Origin: FW021-bin31 sp036278455
GTDB taxonomy: Bacteria > Bacteroidota > Bacteroidia > Chitinophagales > Chitinophagaceae
Assembly (NCBI GenBank): GCA_036278455.1
Contig: DASULB010000360.1
Location: 1 to 8,060, forward strand
Direction: 5' to 3'
Length of the DNA: 8,060 bases
Part shown: positions 1 to 5,485 of the stretch, piece by piece
How positions within the stretch are numbered: the stretch's first letter is position 1
How the letters are laid out: the number at the start of each line of letters is the position of its first letter
Notes under the pieces: model-generated
Told to the model about the DNA's origin: nothing
Databases searched by the model: none
What the model saw: the letters and a program-made list of their open reading frames with translations, nothing else
Translations under genes and position numbers: made by a program

Positions 1-197
1 GATGTGCTTCATTTTTCCTGGTTTTTCCATTAAACCGTAAAACTACATGATTTTACAGGATGCTTCAAGGGTTCCTACAGGAATGGTTCCCAAATCATCC
101 GGAGGCTCACTACCAGCCACACTTTCCCATTTAACATCTACCCTCCCTGAGGACTCCCGGGTATCCGCTGACCTTCGTGGTTCACCTGAACGCTTTG
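1..197. other. Left-edge region with no supported gene
   Basis: I see no gene here that I can defend. Two short frames overlap on opposite strands. The plus-strand frame at 47-205 encodes 52 residues (starts MILQDASRVP). The minus-strand frame at 225-43 encodes 60 residues (starts MGAKVLFYLS). Neither shows a recognisable domain, membrane segment or signal peptide, and both are rich in Ser, Pro, Gly and Arg, as expected from chance translation of moderately GC-rich DNA. Small structures are present: a 6-bp A/T stem GTAAAA/TTTTAC (37-42 and 51-56, 8-nt loop) and a short palindrome TTCCT-ac-AGGAA (72-83). It may be plain intergenic sequence, the end of an upstream unit, or a decayed element. 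Confidence 0.5.
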
Positions 198-217
198 AAA
201 GGTAAAATAGTACCTTT
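198..217. repeat. Perfect 7-bp inverted repeat over the rlmD -7 element
   Basis: AAAGGTA at 198-204 and TACCTTT at 211-217 are exact reverse complements separated by six bases. The right arm is also the body of the putative -7 promoter element of the next gene. On the minus strand the left arm reads TACCTTTC, seven of eight matches to TAnnTTTG, so the site could be an operator dyad or a symmetric divergent promoter. The symmetry is seen directly; any regulatory role is inference. Confidence 0.45.
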
Positions 218-218
218 G
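211..218 (+). promoter_or_regulatory. Bacteroidota-type -7 promoter element of rlmD
   Basis: TACCTTTG matches the Bacteroidota sigma-ABfr -7 consensus TAnnTTTG exactly. It ends only five bases before the ATG at 224. Transcription normally begins a few bases after this element, so the mRNA would begin at or very near the start codon. I find no convincing TTG/TTTG -33 element at the usual spacing; the TTTG at 194-197 is too close. Confidence 0.55.
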
Positions 219-223
219 CCCCC

Positions 224-1696
224 ATGGCAGGAAGAGGCAGGAATAAAAAGGTTGTGCTGGAACAGGTAGCAGTAAGCGATTATGCCGCGGAAGGGAAATC
301 CCTTGCGCGGGTGGATGGTAAAGTCATTTTTATCCAGGGAGGGGCCGTGCCCGGTGACATCGTGGATGTCCGTTTGTCCAAGAACAAAAAAGACTGGGCG
401 GAAGGCAAAGCCGTTCACTTCCACCGGTACGCTGAGGACCGCGTAGCGCCGTTTTGTGCGCATTTCGGTATTTGTGGCGGGTGCAAATGGCAAATGTTGC
501 CCTATGAACAGCAATTGCGCTACAAACACCAGCAGGTGGAAGCGGCCCTCCACCACATCGGAAAACTGGATTTACCGCCTTTGGATCCCATCATAGGCGC
601 GGAGCAAACCACCTTTTACCGTAACAAGCTGGAATTTACCTTTAGTAACAGGGCTTATCTCTCCGAAGAAGAAATGCAGACGGAGGGATGGTCTTACCGG
701 GACGCCCTCGGATTTCACCTGCCGGGGTTGTTTGATAAGATACTGGACATCGACACCTGTTACCTGCAGGCCGACCCCAGCAATCTCATCAGAAACACCG
801 TACGGGATTTCGCGCTCCTGGAAGGTTATGATTTTTATGACCACCGGGCCCACAGCGGATGGCTGCGGAACCTCGTGGTCCGTACCTCCACCACCGGTGA
901 GGTGATGGTGAACCTCTGCATCCACCATGAGGACGAAACCCAGCGGCGGGCGCTGCTGGATCATCTTCTGGAACGGGTGCCCGCCATTACGAGCCTGTTC
1001 TATACCCTTAATTCCAAGGGCAATGACAGCATCGCGGACCTGGAACCGGTGCTTTACCACGGCAACGACCATATTACCGAAAAGTTGGAACGGTTTTTAT
1101 TTAAGATAGGGCCCAAGTCCTTTTTTCAGACCAATACGCGCCAGGCGGAGAAATTATACGGCGTGGTACGTAACTTTGCCGGGCTGGGAGGAACAGAGAC
1201 CGTGTATGATCTTTATTGTGGTGCGGGCAGCATCGGCATTTTCTTGTCACAGGAGGCCGGGAAGATCATTGGTGTGGAACAGGTGGCCGAAGCGGTCCTG
1301 CATGCCCTGGAAAACGCCAGGATCAATGGCATCGGTCATGCCTCGTTTTACCAGGGCGATGTGACGGATGTTTGCACCGATGAATTCTTTGCCGCCCATG
1401 GCCGTCCGGACATCGTCATCACCGATCCGCCCAGAGCCGGCATGCACGATAAGTTGGTGGCCAAGCTGCTGGAGATGGAAGCGCCGCGGATCGTATATGT
1501 AAGTTGCAATCCGGCCACGCAGGCCCGTGACCTGATGAAGTTGTCTGAAAAATACAGCGTGAAAAAGATCCAGCCTGTGGATCTTTTCCCCCATACACAC
1601 CACATTGAAAATGTGGTGCTGTTGGAAAAAGAGGTAGGGAGCGGGGTGGGCGGAGAGGATTCCGGCACGGAGAAAGGACCACTCGCAGGCACCTAA
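224..1696 (+). CDS. rlmD: 23S rRNA (uracil-C5)-methyltransferase, RlmD/TrmA family
   Basis: SAM-dependent RNA m5U methyltransferase of the TrmA/RlmC/RlmD family, most likely acting on 23S rRNA in the cytosol; 490 residues, slightly longer than the usual 430-470. An N-terminal TRAM-like RNA-binding domain spans about residues 10-65. The Fe-S cluster cysteines are present: C78, C84 and C87 (C-x5-C-x2-C) and C179. The Rossmann methyltransferase domain has the SAM loop DLYCGAGSIG (329-338), the DPPR motif (401-404), the catalytic nucleophile C428 in VSCNPAT, and the general base E462 in HIENVVLL. Residues 470-490 form a Gly/Ser/Glu-rich tail outside the fold. The ATG at 224 is supported by the promoter element just upstream. 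The family is certain; the exact target (U1939, U747 or a tRNA) cannot be read from sequence. The next gene lies 69 bp downstream on the same strand, with no clear terminator between. Confidence 0.93.
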   Translation: MAGRGRNKKVVLEQVAVSDYAAEGKSLARVDGKVIFIQGGAVPGDIVDVRLSKNKKDWAEGKAVHFHRYAEDRVAPFCAHFGICGGCKWQMLPYEQQLRYKHQQVEAALHHIGKLDLPPLDPIIGAEQTTFYRNKLEFTFSNRAYLSEEEMQTEGWSYRDALGFHLPGLFDKILDIDTCYLQADPSNLIRNTVRDFALLEGYDFYDHRAHSGWLRNLVVRTSTTGEVMVNLCIHHEDETQRRALLDHLLERVPAITSLFYTLNSKGNDSIADLEPVLYHGNDHITEKLERFLFKIGPKSFFQTNTRQAEKLYGVVRNFAGLGGTETVYDLYCGAGSIGIFLSQEAGKIIGVEQVAEAVLHALENARINGIGHASFYQGDVTDVCTDEFFAAHGRPDIVITDPPRAGMHDKLVAKLLEMEAPRIVYVSCNPATQARDLMKLSEKYSVKKIQPVDLFPHTHHIENVVLLEKEVGSGVGGEDSGTEKGPLAGT

Positions 1697-1765
1697 ATTA
1701 TTCGAACCAGCCCCACACGCGCTTATCCCGCCTGTGAGCATTAAATTAACGGCAACCTAAAAATT

Positions 1766-2491
1766 ATGGCAGAATTCAGACCCGGCGGCTTTAAGACATT
1801 ACCCACTGTAATAAAGAACCTGATCATTATTTGCGCCCTCGTATTCCTTGCACAGCAAGTGAGCCAGCGCGTTTTCCATTATCCGCTCGAATATTTATTT
1901 GCCCTGCATTACTGGCAATCTTCCTGGTTTAAGTCCTTCCAGCTCGTCACCCACATGTTTATGCATGGGGGCTTTTGGCACATCGCCATCAATATGTTCG
2001 TGCTGTGGATGTTTGGAAGGGTGCTTGAAAATATATGGGGGCCCAAGCGTTTTCTTACTTTCTATATCATCTGCGGCCTGGGGGCCGCCTTGTGCTTTCT
2101 GGCCGTACAGACCATCCAGTTCCACAACCTCCCCGGCAGTGATTCCGTCGGTTTTGCCATGGGCCTGAACCCTGAGCATTTTCTCAGGATGGGCAACCGG
2201 CGCATGGCCATGTTCCTGGCCGAACCGGTATTGGGCGCTTCGGGCGCCATTTTCGGGGTGCTGGTCGCCTTCGGGATGATGTTTCCCAACAGCCTGATCT
2301 ATTTTTACTTTTTCATACCCATTAAAACAAAATGGTTCGTGATAGGGTACATCGTCGTTGAACTGTATTCAGGTATCGCGGAGAACCCCGGTGATCATGT
2401 GGCGCATTTCGCTCACCTCGGGGGGGCACTTTTTGGCTTTATTCTGATGAAGATATGGCAAAAGAAAGGGATCGGCACCCGTCAAAATTAA
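1766..2491 (+). CDS. Rhomboid-family intramembrane serine protease (active type)
   Basis: Polytopic membrane protease that cleaves transmembrane substrates within the bilayer; 241 residues with a six-helix core (helices near 15-35, 60-85, 95-117, 155-175, 177-200 and 211-230). The catalytic apparatus is complete: the nucleophile S159 sits in GASGAIFG, the general base is H217 in AHLGG, and H72 and N76 in HIAIN (second helix) supply the oxyanion side. A hydrophilic loop at about 115-152 separates helices 3 and 4. There is no extra catalytic or cytosolic domain. The ATG at 1766 follows an A-rich leader without a Shine-Dalgarno site, as is normal in this phylum. A second, degenerate rhomboid begins 66 bp downstream on the same strand, so the two are probably cotranscribed or coordinately expressed. 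The substrate is unknown. Confidence 0.92.
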   Translation: MAEFRPGGFKTLPTVIKNLIIICALVFLAQQVSQRVFHYPLEYLFALHYWQSSWFKSFQLVTHMFMHGGFWHIAINMFVLWMFGRVLENIWGPKRFLTFYIICGLGAALCFLAVQTIQFHNLPGSDSVGFAMGLNPEHFLRMGNRRMAMFLAEPVLGASGAIFGVLVAFGMMFPNSLIYFYFFIPIKTKWFVIGYIVVELYSGIAENPGDHVAHFAHLGGALFGFILMKIWQKKGIGTRQN

Positions 2492-2513
2492 ATGACAGAT
2501 GCAACCGAAGATG

Positions 2514-2522
2514 TTTTTTTTT
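2514..2522 (+). other. Nine-T homopolymer between the rhomboid genes
   Basis: An uninterrupted run of nine T lies in the 66-bp gap, 35 bases before the second rhomboid's ATG. Just after it, TATTTTTA (2525-2532) matches seven of eight positions of TAnnTTTG and could be a weak -7 element placing a start site near 2539. No GC-rich stem precedes the T run, so it does not look like an intrinsic terminator. Confidence 0.3.
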
Positions 2523-2557
2523 GTTATTTTTAAGGTGGGGAACGAAACAATTGATTT

Positions 2558-3520
2558 ATGGGCATTTTAACTGAAAGATCTCGTCCGTTATTTAAGTTTT
2601 CGCTGGGTGACAACCACAATATGGTCGTCCGGCTGATCCTGATCAACCTGGTTGTATTCGTAGCCCTGCTTTTTACAAAGGTCGTCTACATGCTCACCGG
2701 GCAGCCGAAAGAAATATTCACCACCCAGGTCATTCCCTGGGCGGTGCTTTCCGCTAACCCCGCTACCCTGCTCACCCATCCCTGGACGCTGGTCACCTTC
2801 ATGTTCGTTCATATTAATTTCTGGCACTTGGTCAGTTCGCTCATCTGGCTGTGGTGGTTCGGGGAATTGCTGCAGGGGCTTTCCGGGTACCGCCATGTGG
2901 TTCCCGTCTATTTTTACGGCGGGCTGGCAGGCGCTTTGTTTTTTATGCTGGCCTATGGCTTTGTGCCGGGCATGCACCTGAGCCAGGATGTAGCCAACAG
3001 CATTAACATCGGCGCCGCTGCCAGCGTGATCGCCATCATTTTCTGCGTGACCATGATCGCGCCGAATTACCGCGTATTTCCCATGCTGGGTGGCGGAATC
3101 CCTATCTATGTGATCACCATCGTCTATATCGGTTTAAGCCTGCTCGGCCAGGGCGGCGGCATTCCCTATGGTTATCTTGCCGCGCAGACCGGCGGGGCGC
3201 TGCTGGGGGTTGCCTATGGCCTGCGCCTGAAAAAAGGCTATGACCCCGGAGAAGGACTGAACCGCCTGATCTTCCGCATCGGGCATCTCATGGACCCCGT
3301 CGATGACACGCTGAGGCCCATACGCGTAAAGGAGAAAAAATATAAAAAGACCGTCAGAAAAATGGATCCGCCCTATAAGCGCATCGGGCCGGTGGCGGAG
3401 AGCAAGGTGGATGACATCCTGGATAAGATCAATCAGTCAGGCTATCATTCGCTGTCTTCCGAAGAAAAGGATATTCTGATGCGTGCCAGCCAGCAAAAAA
3501 AGATGGGTGAAGACAGCTGA
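2558..3520 (+). CDS. Catalytically dead rhomboid-like membrane protein with cytosolic tail
   Basis: Rhomboid-fold protein of 320 residues: six membrane helices (about 22-46, 76-105, 113-138, 149-168, 172-197, 203-225), then a hydrophilic tail (226-320). Alignment by eye with the upstream paralogue is clear: VHINFWHLVSS corresponds to MHGGFWHIAIN, and QTGGALLG to HLGGALFG. The catalytic residues are gone. GASG reads GAAA (152-155), so the nucleophile is Ala154; the general-base His is Gln210; the oxyanion Asn is Ser94. H90 is retained. S156 lies two residues off register and has no His partner. The tail is basic (KEKKYKKTVRK, 258-268) and ends in a segment near 283-311 (DDILDKINQSGYHSLSSEEK) resembling the small C-terminal domain common on Bacteroidota rhomboids (I recall DUF6576). 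The frame is intact, so this is a pseudoenzyme rather than a pseudogene. The role is inferred: client binding, or regulation of the adjacent active protease. Confidence 0.9.
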   Translation: MGILTERSRPLFKFSLGDNHNMVVRLILINLVVFVALLFTKVVYMLTGQPKEIFTTQVIPWAVLSANPATLLTHPWTLVTFMFVHINFWHLVSSLIWLWWFGELLQGLSGYRHVVPVYFYGGLAGALFFMLAYGFVPGMHLSQDVANSINIGAAASVIAIIFCVTMIAPNYRVFPMLGGGIPIYVITIVYIGLSLLGQGGGIPYGYLAAQTGGALLGVAYGLRLKKGYDPGEGLNRLIFRIGHLMDPVDDTLRPIRVKEKKYKKTVRKMDPPYKRIGPVAESKVDDILDKINQSGYHSLSSEEKDILMRASQQKKMGEDS

Positions 3521-3550
3521 CCGATTTACCCCTATCCTTTTAAGTGAAAA

Positions 3551-3580
3551 AAGTTATTTAAAGTTATTTAAAGTTATTTA
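3551..3580 (+). repeat. Three perfect tandem copies of AAGTTATTTA
   Basis: The 10-bp unit AAGTTATTTA occurs three times head to tail at 3551-3560, 3561-3570 and 3571-3580 without a mismatch. Each junction forms TTTAAA. The period is close to one helical turn, so any bound protein would see all copies on the same face. It lies 30 bp after the rhomboid-like stop and 78 bp before the EEP gene. It may be an upstream A/T-rich promoter element, a regulator-binding array, or a simple slippage repeat. Confidence 0.75.
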
Positions 3581-3625
3581 AGCGGACGTTCAAAAAACCG
3601 GGATCTATCTTCATGATTTAGTTCT

Positions 3626-3633
3626 TACTTTAG
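3626..3633 (+). promoter_or_regulatory. Weak candidate -7 element for the EEP gene
   Basis: TACTTTAG matches seven of eight positions of TAnnTTTG and lies 25 bases before the GTG start, which would give a leader of about 20 nt. No -33 element is convincing. The separate promoter is plausible because the 138-bp gap upstream is the longest same-strand gap in the cluster. Confidence 0.25.
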
Positions 3634-3658
3634 CCTAACTAACATAAAGAAACGATCC

Positions 3659-4792
3659 GTGAACCTTTTGCGATTATTGGCTAAAAAGATCCTGCTCCTC
3701 CTCAATGTCCTGGCGGTATTGGTATTTCTGGTGGCCTGCCTGGTTCCCTATATCGGACCTGACCGTTTCTGGCCCATCAGCTTTCTCGGACTGGCTTTTC
3801 CCTATATCCTGATCGTGGTGGCCGCCTTCTTTGTTTTCTGGCTGATATTCCGCACCAAATACAGTTTTCTTTCCCTGATCGCCCTGATATTAGGCTGGAA
3901 ATCCATTTCGGTGCTCTTCGCTTTTCATCCTGGCAGCGCGCCGCCGGCAAAGGATCCGGCAGACCAGATGACCGTGATGAGTTACAATGTCCGGTACTTC
4001 AAGGATTTTGATTACAGTCCCGCGAAGAACGCCCGGCTGAGGACCAAAATCATGACACTGATCCGGGGGCAGCATCCGGATATCTTATGCCTGCAGGAAT
4101 TCTACACTTCGGAGAATCCCCATGATGATGATAACAAGGCTTACCTTTCAAAGGAGTTGCACCTGCCCTACCGGTATTTCAGCAGTGACCACAATTTCGA
4201 GAACAACCATTCAGGGGTCATCCTGTTCTCACGCTATCCCATCATTCACACCGCGAAGGTGAAGCTGCTGGAGCACAGTACAGAAGAAAGCGCCGTATAT
4301 GCGGACATCGTCCGTGGCCGCCGGGATACCTTTCGCCTCTTCACCGTCCACCTGCAATCCGTTTACCTGAGCCACAAGGACCTGGCCGGCCTGCAAAAAA
4401 TGAAAATGCAGGAAGACACCGGTTTTCAGGCTTCAAGGGTCATCCTGGGTAAATTAAGAAAAGCCTTTTTGAAAAGAGAGCACCAGGCACAGAAAGTGGC
4501 GGAGGAGATCAGCCAGAGTCCTTATCCGGTAATCCTGTGCGGCGATTTTAACGACACACCCAACTCTTACGCCTACTTTAAGATCCGGGGTGGCATGCAG
4601 GACGCTTTTTTAAAGAGAGGCTTTGGTATCGGGCGCACTTATTCGGGTATCGCCCCTACCCTCAGGATCGATTATATCTTTGCCTCCCCGGTCTTCACCA
4701 TCCATTCCTTTAACCGCATTAAAAGGGTGCTATCCGATCACTACCCCATCGTCGCAGAGTTGAGCCTTAAAAAGAACGGACAGGGTGGATAA
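3659..4792 (+). CDS. Membrane-anchored endonuclease/exonuclease/phosphatase (EEP) family protein
   Basis: Metal-dependent phosphoesterase of the EEP superfamily (relatives include DNase I, ExoIII, sphingomyelinase and inositol phosphatases); 377 residues. Three hydrophobic helices at about 11-32, 42-64 and 69-89 anchor it in the inner membrane, and the catalytic domain spans about 104-370. The active-site set is complete: N110 in MSYNVR, E147 in CLQEF, H231 in VHLQS, D296 and N298 in GDFND, D338 in RIDYIF, and D360-H361 in SDHYP. With three helices the catalytic domain should lie opposite the N-terminus, but the topology is not certain from sequence. The GTG start is chosen because an in-frame TGA at 3614 leaves no upstream ATG or GTG, and the next in-frame ATG would remove all three helices. 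The substrate (nucleic acid, lipid or phosphoinositol) cannot be assigned. It follows the rhomboid pair, an order I recall as common in Bacteroidota. Confidence 0.9.
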   Translation: MNLLRLLAKKILLLLNVLAVLVFLVACLVPYIGPDRFWPISFLGLAFPYILIVVAAFFVFWLIFRTKYSFLSLIALILGWKSISVLFAFHPGSAPPAKDPADQMTVMSYNVRYFKDFDYSPAKNARLRTKIMTLIRGQHPDILCLQEFYTSENPHDDDNKAYLSKELHLPYRYFSSDHNFENNHSGVILFSRYPIIHTAKVKLLEHSTEESAVYADIVRGRRDTFRLFTVHLQSVYLSHKDLAGLQKMKMQEDTGFQASRVILGKLRKAFLKREHQAQKVAEEISQSPYPVILCGDFNDTPNSYAYFKIRGGMQDAFLKRGFGIGRTYSGIAPTLRIDYIFASPVFTIHSFNRIKRVLSDHYPIVAELSLKKNGQGG

Positions 4793-4827
4793 GGCAGGGC
4801 ATATAGACAGAACAGATCATGCCTTAT
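4789..4827. repeat. 8-bp inverted repeat across the EEP stop codon
   Basis: ATAAGGCA (4789-4796) and TGCCTTAT (4820-4827) are exact reverse complements with a 23-base spacer. The left arm includes the TAA stop of the EEP gene. A shorter alternative pairing, GGCAT/ATGCC (4798-4802 and 4819-4823), competes with it. It lies between convergent genes, so a role in mRNA 3' ends is plausible, but there is no T tract after the right arm. Confidence 0.4.
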
Positions 4828-4847
4828 ACGTTATTACCGCCGAGAGA

Positions 4848-4876
4848 TGCCCGTCTCCTTGCGGGCGCACTATTTT
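4848..4876 (+). terminator. Weak hairpin-plus-T candidate terminator for the EEP gene
   Basis: GCCCG (4849-4853) pairs with CGGGC (4862-4866) around an 8-base loop, with a flanking T-G wobble, and is followed after a few bases by TATTTT (4871-4876). The all-GC 5-bp stem followed by T residues fits an intrinsic terminator on the plus strand, though the stem is short and the T tract is offset. Read in the opposite direction there is no T tract, so it would not serve the converging gene. Confidence 0.3.
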
Positions 4877-5373
4877 GTACCCCCGGGCACGATCTCTTTA
4901 AGCCGTTCCAATACGTAATATACCGCTGGACAGGTGGTGGAATTCTGGTAAGTCGTATGGGGACGCTTGATGAACTCATGGCTGTCGGTATAAGGATAAT
5001 GCTTGCAATCACCGGGACGTACCTCGTAAATGCCGCAATAGTTATCCGCGCCTAAAAAAGGACAGGGGCTATTTTGTACCACATAATCTCCGTCTTCATC
5101 CAACCGCAGGTAGGTTTCGATAAAGACCGACTCTTTCATCCCCAGGTGCCTGGAGATGCGTTTGATGTCGGGGGTCTTGAAACGGGGGCTGATGGTTTTA
5201 CAACAGTTGGCGCAATTGAGGCAATCGATGTGCGAAAAAGCCTCCTGGTGCAAGGCGGGCAGGTGCTTTTCCACACCCTTGCCTTTTTTGTGCTGCAATT
5301 TCTTTAAGAATTGCCTGTTCTCCTTTTGCTTTTTAAAAGCCTTGTTCTGCCAATCTTCCAAGCGGCCTTCCAT
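4870..5373 (-). CDS. YkgJ-family cysteine-cluster (putative zinc/iron-chelating) protein
   Basis: Soluble 167-residue protein of the YkgJ/CxxCxxCC family, annotated elsewhere as a putative zinc- or iron-chelating domain; no molecular function is established to my knowledge. Residues 1-37 are highly charged and Lys/Gln-rich, probably helical (KAFKKQKENRQFLKKLQHKK). The cluster motif C51-x2-C54-x2-C57-C58 follows, then C104 (PCPFL), C113, C123 (RPGDCKHYP) and C148 (TCPAVYY), giving eight conserved-type cysteines that could bind metal or an Fe-S cluster. There is no signal peptide or membrane segment. The ATG at 5373-5371 is favoured by a -7 promoter element ending four bases upstream. The gene converges on the EEP gene and diverges from gcvP across a 112-bp gap. 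Family assignment is strong; function is unknown. Confidence 0.88.
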   Translation of the reverse strand: MEGRLEDWQNKAFKKQKENRQFLKKLQHKKGKGVEKHLPALHQEAFSHIDCLNCANCCKTISPRFKTPDIKRISRHLGMKESVFIETYLRLDEDGDYVVQNSPCPFLGADNYCGIYEVRPGDCKHYPYTDSHEFIKRPHTTYQNSTTCPAVYYVLERLKEIVPGGTK

Positions 5374-5377
5374 CCCG

Positions 5378-5385
5378 CAAAGGTA
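5378..5385 (-). promoter_or_regulatory. -7 promoter element of the YkgJ-family gene
   Basis: Read on the minus strand, TACCTTTG matches TAnnTTTG exactly and is followed by CGGG and then the ATG. The octamer and its spacing to the start codon are nearly identical to those at rlmD (four bases here, five there). The transcript would be leaderless or nearly so. I see no strong -33 element. Confidence 0.55.
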
Positions 5386-5435
5386 CCCGAAAATCGCTTT
5401 CCTTGACCGAAACGCTAAATCTTCTCAAAGTCCCG

Positions 5436-5443
5436 TAAATTTG
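5436..5443 (+). promoter_or_regulatory. -7 promoter element of gcvP
   Basis: TAAATTTG matches TAnnTTTG exactly and is followed by CG, as in the other promoters here. It lies 42 bases upstream of the gcvP ATG, giving a leader of roughly 35 nt. The leader is A/T- and C-rich with no Shine-Dalgarno site and is far too short for a glycine riboswitch. A clear -33 element is not visible; the TTG at 5403-5405 is about 30 bases away, beyond normal spacing. Confidence 0.5.
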
Positions 5444-5485
5444 CGCCCAAATCTACTTTTATACATCTTTTAATCCTTATCCCCT

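Noticed and set aside
43..225. 60-residue minus-strand reading frame starting at the rlmD start region
   Set aside because: It overlaps the rlmD promoter and first codon, has no recognisable motif, and lies opposite an equally open plus-strand frame, so coding is unsupported.
182..1741. Several long minus-strand frames (up to 166 residues) inside rlmD
   Set aside because: They are antisense to a gene with complete catalytic motifs and show no domain of their own.
3023..3025. Ser156 of the second rhomboid as a shifted catalytic nucleophile
   Set aside because: It lies two residues out of register with the GxSG serine, and the general-base His is Gln210, so no dyad can form.
3537..3553. CTTTT/AAAAG stem after the second rhomboid as an intrinsic terminator
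   Set aside because: The stem is five mostly A/T pairs and is not followed by a T tract.
5374..5485. Glycine riboswitch upstream of gcvP
   Set aside because: The whole divergent gap is 112 bp, the predicted leader is about 35 nt, and no aptamer-like stems are visible.
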